From CAHJXF01 sp038240015 (GTDB lineage Bacteria; Pseudomonadota; Gammaproteobacteria; Burkholderiales; Burkholderiaceae_D), in contig JBBSEF010000001.1 of the NCBI GenBank assembly GCA_038240015.1, positions 74,242 through 138,241 of the forward strand: a stretch of 64,000 nt of DNA. The letters are read 5' to 3'. The notes beneath the pieces were generated by a model. The model saw nothing but the letters and a program-made list of their open reading frames with translations, ran no database searches and had not been told where the DNA came from. The position numbers and the translations under genes are program-made. This document shows, piece by piece, positions 24,303 to 32,687 of the stretch (positions are counted from its first letter, which is position 1; the number at the start of each line of letters is the position of its first letter).

Positions 24303-25418
24303 GTCCACTTCGACTCGCAGCCACTCGTGAAAATGCTGCATGCCGTCTTCCATCGGCGACTGATACGGCCCCACCTGATTCTCGCCGCGCTCGAACAGCG
24401 CGAGCCGGCCCGCATCCATCCGCAGCGCGATCTCGTCGTCCTCGGCGCACGTTTCCATGTAGGCCGCGCGATTGGCTTCGACGAACTCGCGCTCGAACAG
24501 CGCGACTTCTTCGGGGTAGTAGAACTCGATCAGGTTGGTGGTGTGTTGCGGCCCGCGCGGAATCAGGGTCGAGACCACCAGCACCTGCGGATACCACTCG
24601 ACCATCACGTTCGGATAGAGCGTCAGCCAGATCGCGCCGTGCTCGGGTTCGACCCCGTTCGACAGGCGCATTACCTGGTCGTGCCAGGCGCGATAGGTCG
24701 GCGTGCCGGGCCGCTTGAGGCCACTGTTGATGCCCACCGTCTGCACCGAATGGCGCGCGCCGTATTGCCACGACAGGTCTTCGCAAGTCACGAACTGGCC
24801 GAGGCCAGGATGAAACGGACCGACGTGATAGTCCTCGAGATAGACCTCGATGAAGGTCTTCCAGTTGTAGGCGCACTCGTGGACTTCGATGCGATCGAAC
24901 AGGTAGCCGCTGAAGTCCAGTTCTGGCATCCGCACGTCGGCGAGCTCGTTCGCAGCACCGACCGGCCCTTCGAACAAGAGCCCGTTCCATTGCGACAGCG
25001 GCGTCTGCGCCAGATTCAGGCACGGGTTGTCTTCGAAGTACGGCGCGCCGAGCAGCTTGCCGTCGAGGTCGTAAGTCCAGCGATGCAGCGGACAGACGAT
25101 GTTTCGATCGGTGTTGCCACGTCCTGTCTTGATGATCGCCTGACGATGCCGGCACACGTTGGACATCAGCGCGATGCCTCCGGCCGGCGTGTCGGCGCCA
25201 TCCTCGCGCGTGCGCACCAGCACGCGCCCGTCGCGCTCATGCGCGAGCGTGTGAAAGTCGCCCACCTCGGGAACCATCAAGGCGTGGCCCACGTAGCGCG
25301 GCTGTCGCTTGAACAACAGATCGATTTCGCGGGCGTATCGCGCTTGGTCCAAATACGCCGAGACCGGCAACTGCGCGATACTGCGCGCGAGTTTGCCGGC
25401 GCTACCCAGATCGGACAT
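24270..25418 (-). CDS. Aromatic ring-hydroxylating dioxygenase / Rieske 2Fe-2S protein, alpha subunit
   Basis: Oxygenase component of 382 residues. The Rieske ligands are clear: CRHRQA near residue 93 and CPLHRWTYDLDG near residue 113 (CxH...CxxH). The catalytic iron site is present as NWKTFIEVYLEDYHVGPFH near residue 180 (Asn, two His). Homologues act on quaternary ammonium or other small substrates, and none can be chosen here. No ferredoxin reductase gene is adjacent. The C-terminus (SSPTQPSP) is encoded by a REP-like repeat, so the original stop has probably been replaced. The ATG at 25418 starts MSDLGSAGK. Confidence 0.9.
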   Translation of the reverse strand: MSDLGSAGKLARSIAQLPVSAYLDQARYAREIDLLFKRQPRYVGHALMVPEVGDFHTLAHERDGRVLVRTREDGADTPAGGIALMSNVCRHRQAIIKTGRGNTDRNIVCPLHRWTYDLDGKLLGAPYFEDNPCLNLAQTPLSQWNGLLFEGPVGAANELADVRMPELDFSGYLFDRIEVHECAYNWKTFIEVYLEDYHVGPFHPGLGQFVTCEDLSWQYGARHSVQTVGINSGLKRPGTPTYRAWHDQVMRLSNGVEPEHGAIWLTLYPNVMVEWYPQVLVVSTLIPRGPQHTTNLIEFYYPEEVALFEREFVEANRAAYMETCAEDDEIALRMDAGRLALFERGENQVGPYQSPMEDGMQHFHEWLRVEVDENSSPTQPSP

Positions 25419-25752
25419 CCCAACCCTCCCGAATGAAGAGGCGGCACGGTCCGCAGGCATTGAAGACCGCGACCATGCACCGACCCAACCCAAGCGAATC
25501 AAGAAGCTTCCGTACCAGTCGCGGATGTTTAAATCGTGGACTCGACTCGAGACTCTTGCGGACTTGCGGACTGCTCCGCGGACTGCACCATACGACCCGC
25601 ATTGCACGGGAAGGCGGAGTCTAGCAAAAAGCATCGGGCTTTGCCTTCGGCGCAGATGGCGCCGACCCAGAAATTACGAGCGCGGATCCTTCCAGGCTCG
25701 ATCGCTTAAAATGCGCTCCATTACCAAAGTTTCACGGACCTCACCGAAAAAC
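25419..25752. other. Intergenic region between Rieske gene and xseB
   Basis: The 334-bp divergent region contains repeated GCGGACT words (about 25557-25590). A TAAAAT hexamer at 25707-25712 could be a -10 element for xseB, but I see no matching -35. An ATG at 25711 in the xseB frame overlaps that hexamer. No RNA gene or other coding sequence was recognised. Confidence 0.4.
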
Positions 25753-26049
25753 ATGCCGCGCGCTTCAACATTGCAGGAACCAGGCACCGTCCCCGCTCTC
25801 GACACGGTCGCGGAGCAAGACCAGCCTTCGTTCGAGCACGCGCTCGAAGAGCTCGAGGCCATCGTCGAACACATGGAAGACGGCAGCCTGTCGCTCGACC
25901 AGTCGCTTGCTTCGTACAAGCGCGGTGCCGAGCTCGTGAAGATCTGCGAGACCGCTCTCGAGCGCGCCAGGGAGCAGGTGCGCGTGCTCGACGGCGAACT
26001 GTTGCGGCCTTTGTCGGAAATGCCCGTGCGCGGGTCCGAGCGCGGATGA
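25753..26049 (+). CDS. xseB: Exodeoxyribonuclease VII small subunit
   Basis: Small partner of the XseA nuclease, a helical protein that assembles around the large subunit. The core FEHALEELEAIVEHMEDGSLSL... continues with SYKRGAELVKICETAL, which is diagnostic. The 98-residue length includes a short variable N-terminus. An in-frame ATG at 25711 is possible, but it overlaps a promoter-like TAAAAT. The stop overlaps the ispA start (ATGA). xseA is about 30 kb away, as is usual. Confidence 0.93.
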   Translation: MPRASTLQEPGTVPALDTVAEQDQPSFEHALEELEAIVEHMEDGSLSLDQSLASYKRGAELVKICETALERAREQVRVLDGELLRPLSEMPVRGSERG

Positions 26050-27128
26050 AAGCGTCGATGACCGCGACAACGACCGCGACAACGACCGCGTCGACCAGTG
26101 CGGCGACGAGTGCGCTCGCGACCGCGCGCCAAGGCATCAGGGTCGGAGCGTCTCGGGACGACGCGACGAGCCCGCGCCGCCCTGCGAGCGAGGCCTGGAT
26201 GCAAACGATGCGTTCCCGCGTCGAAGCCGCGCTCGATCGCGCCTTGCCGCCATCAAGCACCGTGCCGGCGCGCCTCCACGACGCAATGCGCTATGCGAGC
26301 CTGGGCGGCGGCAAGCGCGTGCGCGCGATGCTGGTTTATGCCGCAGGCGAGTGGGCGAGTGGGTCGAGTCCATCCTCGAATGATTCGGCAATCGATTCGT
26401 CGGCCGCCGCGCGGCTCGATGCCGCGGCCGTTGCAGTCGAACTGATCCACGCCTATTCGCTGGTGCACGACGACCTGCCCTGCATGGACGATGACGACCT
26501 GCGTCGCGGACGGCCCACGGTGCATGTCGCGTTCGACGAAGCGACGGCTCTCCTGGTCGGCGACGCGCTGCAGACGCTCGCCTTCGAAGTCATCGCTGCG
26601 ATCGCATCGCCTCGATCCGGGCGGGTCGCAGAATCGGTATCGCTGCTTGCGGCCGCGAGCGGGTCGCGCGGGATGGCGGGCGGACAGGCGATCGATCTCG
26701 AAAGCGTCGGCAAACAACTCGCCTGGACGGAACTCGAAGCGATGCATCGAGCCAAAACCGGCGCACTATTGCGTGCCGCGGTGCTGCTGGGAGCGCGTGC
26801 GGCACTCGATCACGACGATGCGCTAGCCGTGGGTCTCGACGCCGGGCGACGTTCGGCTCTCGATGAATACTGCGGCGCTATCGGTCTCGCGTTCCAGGTC
26901 GTCGATGACGTGCTCGATGTCGAAACCGATAGCGTCACATTGGGAAAGACCGCAGGCAAGGATGCGATGAACGACAAGCCGACCGTCGTGACAGTGCTCG
27001 GACTGGATCAAGCCAAGCATCTTGCGCGTCGCTTGCGAGACGACGCCGATCGTGCGCTTGAGCGGCTCGGCGGAAACATCGACAGGCTGCGCGACATCGC
27101 GGACTTCATCACAGGACGCTCTTTCTGA
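26046..27128 (+). CDS. ispA: Farnesyl/geranyl diphosphate synthase with a low-complexity N-terminal extension
   Basis: Condenses isopentenyl diphosphate units to farnesyl diphosphate for quinones and wall lipid carrier. The first aspartate-rich motif LVHDDLPCMDDDDLRRG near residue 140, the second FQVVDDVLDVE near residue 287, and GGKRVRAMLVYAAGE near residue 87 are intact. At 360 residues it is about 60 longer than usual. The extra is an N-terminal Thr/Ala-rich stretch partly encoded by 12-bp repeats. The ATG at 26046 overlaps the xseB stop and supports coupling, but an internal ATG (for example 26199, MQTMRSRVEAA) would give a normal-length enzyme. GGKRVRAM onwards fits the FPP-synthase subgroup. 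Confidence 0.94.
   Translation: MKASMTATTTATTTASTSAATSALATARQGIRVGASRDDATSPRRPASEAWMQTMRSRVEAALDRALPPSSTVPARLHDAMRYASLGGGKRVRAMLVYAAGEWASGSSPSSNDSAIDSSAAARLDAAAVAVELIHAYSLVHDDLPCMDDDDLRRGRPTVHVAFDEATALLVGDALQTLAFEVIAAIASPRSGRVAESVSLLAAASGSRGMAGGQAIDLESVGKQLAWTELEAMHRAKTGALLRAAVLLGARAALDHDDALAVGLDAGRRSALDEYCGAIGLAFQVVDDVLDVETDSVTLGKTAGKDAMNDKPTVVTVLGLDQAKHLARRLRDDADRALERLGGNIDRLRDIADFITGRSF
26061..26096. repeat. 12-bp tandem repeat, 3 units, at the ispA 5' end
   Basis: ACCGCGACAACG twice, then ACCGCGTCGACC. They encode the TATT repeats in the ispA N-terminal extension. Confidence 0.85.
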
Positions 27129-27189
27129 CTCGCCACGCGAGCCATTACTCTTCGCAAGCCACGCCGTCATCCACACAGTCAGCGACCGT

Positions 27190-29163
27190 ATGAACGATCT
27201 GCTCGAACGCATCGCCTCGCCGGCCGATCTCCGCAAGCTGGATCGCCATCAGTTGCACACGCTCGCCGGTCAACTGCGGGCCTTCGTGCTCGATTCGGTG
27301 TCCAAGACCGGCGGACATCTGTCGTCGAATCTCGGCACGGTCGAACTCACGATCGCGCTTCACTACGTGTTCGACACGCCCAACGATCGCATCGTGTGGG
27401 ACGTAGGCCATCAGACCTATCCGCACAAGATCCTCACCGGCCGCCGCGAGCGCATGCATACGCTGCGCCAGAAGGGCGGCATCTCGGGCTTTCCAAGAAG
27501 AGTCGAATCGGAATACGACACGTTCGGGACCGCGCATTCTTCGACCAGCATCTCGGCTGCGCTCGGCATGGCCGCGGCCGCCAGGTTGAAGGGCGACCGG
27601 AATCGCAAGAGCATCGCGGTGATCGGCGACGGCGCCATGTCGGCGGGCATGGCCTACGAGGCCTTGAACAACGCCGGCGTAATGCACGATGTCGATCTGC
27701 TCGTGATCCTGAACGACAACGACATGTCGATCTCGCCGCCGGTGGGCGCGCTGAACCGTTATCTCGCGCGCCTGATGAGCGGCCAGTTCTATGCGACCGC
27801 GAAGAACGTGGGCCGCAGCGTGCTCGGCGTCGCGCCGCCGCTGTTCGAGTTCGCAAGAAAATTCGAAGAGCACGCCAAGGGCATGATCGTGCCCGCGACG
27901 ATGTTCGAGGAACTCGGCTTCAACTACATTGGGCCGATCGACGGCCACGATCTCGAATCGTTGATTCCGACTTTGCAGAACATCAAGCAGCTCGGCGGTC
28001 CGCAGTTTCTCCACGTCGTCACGAAGAAGGGACAGGGCTACAAGTTGGCCGAGGCCGACCCGGTTCTCTATCACGGGCCGAGCAAGTTCGATCCATCGGT
28101 CGGCTATACGCCTGCGGTTGCGTCGAAGAAGAGCTACACGCAGGTGTTCGGCAACTGGCTCTGCGACATGGCCGCGGCCGATCGCCGGCTCGTGGGCATC
28201 ACCCCCGCGATGCGCGAAGGCTCCGGGATGGTCGAATTCGAACGACGTTTCCCCGCGCGCTATTTCGACGTCGGCATCGCCGAGCAACACGCGGTGACCT
28301 TCGCGGCCGGCATGGCGACCGAGGGCTTGAAGCCGGTGGTCGCGATCTATTCCACCTTCCTCCAGCGCGGCTACGACCAGTTGATTCACGACGTGGCGCT
28401 GCAGAATCTGGACGTGACGTTCGCGCTCGATCGTGCCGGTCTGGTCGGGCAGGATGGCGCGACGCATGCCGGCAACTACGACCTTGCCTATCTGCGTTGC
28501 ATACCGAACATGGTCGTGATGGCCGCGTCCGATGAAGCCGAGTGCCGTGCCATGCTGAGCACTGCATTCCTCCATCCGGGTCCGGCCGCTGTGCGCTATC
28601 CGCGCGGCGCCGCGGCTGCTTCGCACGCGGTGTCGGGAAGCATCGAGTCGCTGGCGTCGTTGCCGCTCGGCAAAGGCGTGGTGTTGCGCGAAACGACCCG
28701 CGAAACGACCATTTCATCGCGCGCGCCCGGCGCGCCGCCGCGAGTCGCGATGCTGGCATTCGGGTCCATGGTCGGACCGGCACTTGCGGCCGGCGATGCG
28801 CTCGACGCGACGGTCGTAAACATGCGTTTCATCAAGCCGCTCGACGTGACGCTGCTCGTCGAGATCGCGGCCCGGCACGATCTCGTCGTCACGATCGAAG
28901 AAGGATGCATCATGGGCGGCGCCGGATCGGCTTGCGCCGAAGCTCTGGCCGATGCGGGAACCGTCCGACCGATCTTGCATCTGGGCTTGCCGGACCAATT
29001 TATCGATCACGGCGACCCGGCGCTTCTCCTGGCCGATTGCGGATTGAATGCCGAAGGCGTCGCCGCATCGATCCGCAAAAAACTCGCCGACATCAACCAA
29101 CGTCGGGTGGAGTCGCCCGCGAGCGATGTGCGCGAACCGCGGCTGGTCGTCAATAATGGTTGA
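27190..29163 (+). CDS. dxs: 1-deoxy-D-xylulose-5-phosphate synthase
   Basis: Thiamine-diphosphate enzyme making DXP from pyruvate and glyceraldehyde-3-phosphate, entry to the MEP isoprenoid pathway. Family landmarks: KTGGHLSSNLGTVELT near residue 40, DVGHQTYPHKILTGR near residue 72, the TPP motif IGDGAMSAGMAYEA...NDND near residue 145, and the transketolase-like DVGIAEQHAVTFAAGMA. The 657-residue product is longer than E. coli Dxs (620), partly through an insert containing a duplicated RETT (12-bp repeat). It lies 61 bp after ispA. No strong ribosome site is seen before the ATG at 27190. Confidence 0.97.
   Translation: MNDLLERIASPADLRKLDRHQLHTLAGQLRAFVLDSVSKTGGHLSSNLGTVELTIALHYVFDTPNDRIVWDVGHQTYPHKILTGRRERMHTLRQKGGISGFPRRVESEYDTFGTAHSSTSISAALGMAAAARLKGDRNRKSIAVIGDGAMSAGMAYEALNNAGVMHDVDLLVILNDNDMSISPPVGALNRYLARLMSGQFYATAKNVGRSVLGVAPPLFEFARKFEEHAKGMIVPATMFEELGFNYIGPIDGHDLESLIPTLQNIKQLGGPQFLHVVTKKGQGYKLAEADPVLYHGPSKFDPSVGYTPAVASKKSYTQVFGNWLCDMAAADRRLVGITPAMREGSGMVEFERRFPARYFDVGIAEQHAVTFAAGMATEGLKPVVAIYSTFLQRGYDQLIHDVALQNLDVTFALDRAGLVGQDGATHAGNYDLAYLRCIPNMVVMAASDEAECRAMLSTAFLHPGPAAVRYPRGAAAASHAVSGSIESLASLPLGKGVVLRETTRETTISSRAPGAPPRVAMLAFGSMVGPALAAGDALDATVVNMRFIKPLDVTLLVEIAARHDLVVTIEEGCIMGGAGSACAEALADAGTVRPILHLGLPDQFIDHGDPALLLADCGLNAEGVAASIRKKLADINQRRVESPASDVREPRLVVNNG
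28687..28710. repeat. 12-bp tandem duplication inside dxs
   Basis: Two perfect copies of CGCGAAACGACC encode RETTRETT in a variable loop between the transketolase C-terminal segments. Confidence 0.8.
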
Positions 29164-29202
29164 ATCTCATTGGAACTCACCCGCCGACGCGGGTCATCGA
29201 AC

Positions 29203-30027
29203 ATGAATGCTCCAGACCCGATCAAGTCTTTCAAGGTCGATCTACCCGACGTGCAGGGTTCGCCCGATCGACGCCATCTCGCGATCCAGCGCGTCGGCAT
29301 CAAGAGCGTGCGTCACCCGCTGACGGTGAGGAACGGCGAAGGACTTGCGCAGCCGACCGTGGGCATGTGGAGCCTCGACGTGCATTTGCCCGAGACCGTC
29401 AAGGGCACGCACATGTCGCGCTTCGTTGCGTTGCTCGAAGAGCGCCGCGGCGTGCTCGACGTAGCGGCGCTGCGCGAGTTGCTCGCGACGATGGCCGACA
29501 AGCTCGGCGCCGATGCGGGCCGTATCGATGTGAAGTATCCCTACTTCATCACCAAGACCGCGCCCATCTCGGGAGTCGAGAGTCTGCTCGACATCGAGGT
29601 CACGCTCGCGGGCCGAATCGCATCGGGCAAGACCGACGTGTCGCTGACGGTGGTCGTGCCCGTCACGAGCCTTTGCCCCTGCTCGAAGCAGATCTCCGAT
29701 TACGGCGCGCACAACCAGCGTTCGCACGTCACGATCGAGGCGGGCGTGCGCGAGGGCGTGGCTCTCGCCGTCGAGGATCTGGTTCGCATCGCCGAAGAAG
29801 AAGCGTCGTGCGAGGTCTACGGCCTCTTGAAGCGGCCGGATGAAAAATACGTCACCGAGCGCGCTTACGACAATCCCAAGTTCGTCGAGGATTTGATTCG
29901 CGATGTCGTGCAGCGACTGAACGACGACCCGCGCATCGGCCGCTATGCGGTCGAGGTCGAGAACTTCGAATCGATCCACAACCACAGTGCGTATGCGCGC
30001 ATCGAGCGGCCTGCGCCGGGCGGTTGA
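29203..30027 (+). CDS. folE2: GTP cyclohydrolase FolE2 (type IB)
   Basis: Metal-flexible enzyme converting GTP to dihydroneopterin triphosphate at the start of folate synthesis, used in place of zinc-dependent FolE. The signature VTSLCPCSKQISDYGAHNQR near residue 153 contains the metal-ligand cysteine. GVRHPL-like KSVRHPLTV, GTHMSRFV and NFESIHNHSAYA also match. The 274-residue length is typical. The ATG at 29203 is preferred over a TTG at 29170. It lies about 40 bp after dxs and ends at a clear terminator, closing the xseB-ispA-dxs-folE2 run. Confidence 0.96.
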   Translation: MNAPDPIKSFKVDLPDVQGSPDRRHLAIQRVGIKSVRHPLTVRNGEGLAQPTVGMWSLDVHLPETVKGTHMSRFVALLEERRGVLDVAALRELLATMADKLGADAGRIDVKYPYFITKTAPISGVESLLDIEVTLAGRIASGKTDVSLTVVVPVTSLCPCSKQISDYGAHNQRSHVTIEAGVREGVALAVEDLVRIAEEEASCEVYGLLKRPDEKYVTERAYDNPKFVEDLIRDVVQRLNDDPRIGRYAVEVENFESIHNHSAYARIERPAPGG

Positions 30028-30086
30028 GGTTCGCAGGCGCCGTGTTTGCGCAGCCGGACGCAGACGCGGCCGTTCGCAACAAGAAA

Positions 30087-30114
30087 GCCCGCAATGATTG
30101 CGGGCTTTTTGTTT
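30087..30114 (+). terminator. Rho-independent terminator after folE2
   Basis: GCCCGCAA (30087-30094) pairs with TTGCGGGC (30098-30105), followed by TTTTTGTTT. Confidence 0.85.
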
Positions 30115-30131
30115 GAGCTCTCGGCCTTCTG

Positions 30132-31367
30132 ATGCCTTCGACTCTTCGAACTGCATTTGCTCTTGCGCTCGGCGCCGCGGTCTCTCTCGGCCTCGCGCGT
30201 TTCTCGTATGCGCTGCTGTTGCCGCCGATGCGCGCCGATCTCGGGTGGAGCTATCTGACATCGGGCGCGATGAATACCGTCAACGCGGCGGGGTATCTCG
30301 CGGGCGCGTTGCTGACCGTGTCCTGGCTGAAGCGTCACGCGGCGCGGCGCGTGTTCGTGTGGGGCAGCGCGATTGCGGCATTGGCCCTGATCGCGCACGG
30401 GCTCGTGACCGACGATGCGCCGCTCTATGCGCTGCGTTTCATCACCGGCGTCGCGAGCGCCGCGACCTTCATCACGGGAGGCCTGCTCGCGGCGCGGCTG
30501 GCGAGCGGACCGTTCGGCGGCGCACCGATCGATCAGCATCCCGCGCGAAAGCGCACGCAGGTGGGCTTGATCCTGGGCATCTACTACGGCGGAACCGGCA
30601 TCGGCATCGTGGTTTCCGCATTGCTTCTGCCGGCTCTGATTTCGTCGGCGGCTTCACACGGGCGTCAGCACGACTGGCAAATCGCATGGTTCGGTCTCGG
30701 GGTCACCGCGCTGTTCGCAACTCTCGTCATGGCCATGGCCACACGCCACCTCGACGCGCAGGCGAGCGCTGCAACCGAGCGTTCGCGCTTCCCGGTACGC
30801 GACTTCGCTTTCGGGCTGGCCGCCTACTTCCTCTTCGGGCTCGGCTACATCGGCTACATGACCTTCGTGATCACGTTGCTGCGCGAGCAGCGCCTGAGCA
30901 GCGCGCTGATCACGAGTTTTTTCGTTGCGCTCGGGGTCGCGGTGATCGCGTCGTCATGGATCTGGGCGCGCGTGCTGCAACGCTATCGCGGCGGCGAAGC
31001 GATGACCCTGCTTCATGCCTTGCTTGCGATCGCGACGTTGTTGCCGGTGCTGAGCGCTCATCCACTCGCCGTGTTCGCATCGGGCCTCTTGTTCGGCGGC
31101 GTGTTCCTGTCGGTGGTCGCTTCGACCACGGCGCTGGTGCGGCACAACCTCGAGCCGTCGGCGTGGTCGGCCGGCATCAGCGCGTTCACGATCGTGTTCG
31201 CCGCCGGCCAGATCGTCGGACCGACCTTGATCGGTTGGGTGGCCGATGGAGCCGGTGGTTTGCGCGGCGGATTTGCCTGCAGCGCGGCCGTGCTGGCGTT
31301 CGCGGCGATCGTCGCTTGGTTGCAGAAGCCTTTGCCCTCCAAGCCGCGAGTCAAAAGCGTTTCGTGA
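30132..31367 (+). CDS. MFS transporter, YbfB/YjiJ family
   Basis: A 411-residue major facilitator protein with 12 hydrophobic segments. The N-terminus FALALGAAVSLGLARFSYAL and the SYLTSGAMNTVNAAGYLAGA loop are characteristic of the YbfB-like subgroup. Substrate unknown. The ATG at 30132 is 18 bp after the folE2 terminator. The 3' end overlaps the convergent protease gene by 17 bp. Confidence 0.9.
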   Translation: MPSTLRTAFALALGAAVSLGLARFSYALLLPPMRADLGWSYLTSGAMNTVNAAGYLAGALLTVSWLKRHAARRVFVWGSAIAALALIAHGLVTDDAPLYALRFITGVASAATFITGGLLAARLASGPFGGAPIDQHPARKRTQVGLILGIYYGGTGIGIVVSALLLPALISSAASHGRQHDWQIAWFGLGVTALFATLVMAMATRHLDAQASAATERSRFPVRDFAFGLAAYFLFGLGYIGYMTFVITLLREQRLSSALITSFFVALGVAVIASSWIWARVLQRYRGGEAMTLLHALLAIATLLPVLSAHPLAVFASGLLFGGVFLSVVASTTALVRHNLEPSAWSAGISAFTIVFAAGQIVGPTLIGWVADGAGGLRGGFACSAAVLAFAAIVAWLQKPLPSKPRVKSVS

Positions 31368-32076
31368 GCACCATGTTTTGTCCGTCGCGGCTCACCTCGG
31401 TGCGCGACAGGAAGCTCATGCCGAGCAATGCGGGACCGTCGTAGCCGCCTTCCATCACGCCGGCCTCGACGTTGTTGAGCTCCACATCGCCCACCTTGAC
31501 GCGATCGAGCTTGACGATGCGATAGGGCACCGCGCCGTTCGCGGTTTGTGCGCTTCCCTGCGGCGCCTGTTGATACGCGATGCCCAGCCGTCTGGCTTCG
31601 TTCGCCGACAGCACCACCAGCGTCGCGCCGGTATCGATGAGAAAGCGCGTCGCCGCCCCGTTGATCGTGCCGTCGGTCGCATAGTGTCCGCGGCTGTCGA
31701 CGGCGACCATGGCGCTTGCACGGGCGCCGGCGCTGCTTTTCGCGTTGTCGCTCGCGCCGTTGTTCGCGCCGTTGTTCCCGCCGTTGTTCGCGGCATTGTT
31801 CGCGGCATTGTTCATCACACGGCCGCCGAGGAACGAGCCCATCGCAATCGTCTGTCGCTTGCCGTCGACGAGAAAGGTCGCGCTGTCCGCACCGACCGAG
31901 ACGAGCTTGTACCCTCCGACGCTCTCGCCTACGCCCACGCTACGTGGAGCGGCGCCATCGACGACAACCACGGCTTTGCCCGGAAACAGGCCGACGACAT
32001 TGATCGTCGCGGCGTGGGCAGCCGACGCGAAGACCACTAGGAACAGCAGCAGCCCGAGGCCGCGAGGCGATGGCAT
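31351..32076 (-). CDS. Retropepsin-like (clan AA) aspartic protease, exported
   Basis: TIGR02281-type protein of 241 residues. A signal peptide (GLLLFLVVFASAAHA) is followed by a small N-terminal domain (INVVGLFPGKAVVVVDG), an Asn-rich linker near residues 88-110, and the protease domain with the catalytic triplet FLIDTGATLVVLS near residue 143 and LLGMSFLSR near residue 217. Single-domain proteases of this kind would act as dimers in the periplasm. Substrates are unknown. The linker is encoded by five 12-bp repeats, which suggests its length varies between strains. Confidence 0.9.
   Translation of the reverse strand: MPSPRGLGLLLFLVVFASAAHAATINVVGLFPGKAVVVVDGAAPRSVGVGESVGGYKLVSVGADSATFLVDGKRQTIAMGSFLGGRVMNNAANNAANNGGNNGANNGASDNAKSSAGARASAMVAVDSRGHYATDGTINGAATRFLIDTGATLVVLSANEARRLGIAYQQAPQGSAQTANGAVPYRIVKLDRVKVGDVELNNVEAGVMEGGYDGPALLGMSFLSRTEVSRDGQNMVLTKRF
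31753..31812. repeat. 12-bp tandem repeat, 5 units, coding an Asn-rich linker
   Basis: Two CGCGCCGTTGTT, one CCCGCCGTTGTT and two CGCGGCATTGTT (plus strand) encode NNAA/NNGG/NNGA repeats in the protease linker. It is the longest array in the window. Confidence 0.9.
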
Positions 32077-32085
32077 CGTGTGGGT

Positions 32086-32571
32086 TCAGTCGCGAAAATT
32101 GTTGAAGTCCAGCGGCGTCTCGGTGATCGATTTCTTCAGCAGTGCAATCGCCGTTTGCAGATCATCGCGTTTCGCGCCGGTCACGCGCACGGCATCGCCC
32201 TGAATGCTCGCCTGCACCTTCAGCTTCGCCTCCTTGATCGTCTTCACGATCTTCTTGGCGGCTTCGGATTCGATACCATTCTTGACCTTGATGATCTGCT
32301 TGACCTTGTCGCCACCGATCTTCTCGATCTTGCCGAGGTCGAGAAAGCGGATGTCGACGCCGCGCTTGGTCATCTTGCCGTTGAGGATGTCGCGCACCTG
32401 ACCGAGCTGGAATTCCGAATCCGCATACAGTGTGAGGTCGCGTTCCTTCTGCTCGACGCGCGCGTCCGAGCCCTTGAAATCGAAACGCGTGCCGACTTCC
32501 TTGTTGGTCTGGTCGACTGCGTTCTTCACTTCGACCTGACTGGCTTCAGAGATGGCGTCGAACGAGGGCAT
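32086..32571 (-). CDS. yajQ: YajQ family nucleotide-binding protein
   Basis: A 161-residue two-domain RNA-binding-like fold. Members bind nucleotides, and a Xanthomonas homologue was reported to bind cyclic di-GMP. It starts MPSFDAISEASQVEVKNAVDQ and contains RFDFKGSDARVE, the GKMTKRGVDIRFLD segment and VRVTGAKRDDLQTAI, all family hallmarks. The ATG at 32571 is the family start. Divergent from murB. The presence of a GGDEF protein 3 kb away makes c-di-GMP signalling plausible in this organism. Confidence 0.95.
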   Translation of the reverse strand: MPSFDAISEASQVEVKNAVDQTNKEVGTRFDFKGSDARVEQKERDLTLYADSEFQLGQVRDILNGKMTKRGVDIRFLDLGKIEKIGGDKVKQIIKVKNGIESEAAKKIVKTIKEAKLKVQASIQGDAVRVTGAKRDDLQTAIALLKKSITETPLDFNNFRD

Positions 32572-32604
32572 GCGTTTTGCTTCCGGTGAAACGAGGGGAT
32601 GAAA

Positions 32605-32645
32605 AGTATAGACGAGCAAGAGGCTGCATTGGCGCTCGCTATACT
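32605..32645. promoter_or_regulatory. Possible divergent -10 elements for yajQ and murB
   Basis: TATACT occurs on the minus strand at 32610-32605 and on the plus strand at 32640-32645, in the 116-bp divergent gap. Each faces its gene at a plausible distance. No convincing -35 hexamers were found, so this is a weak call. Confidence 0.3.
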
Positions 32646-32687
32646 CGCCGCTCTTTTTCAGCAGCCACGGCGTGGGTCGCAATTCGC

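Noticed and set aside
27145..28626. A 493-codon minus-strand open frame opposite dxs
   Set aside because: Antisense shadow of a clear dxs gene, with no ribosome site or domain.
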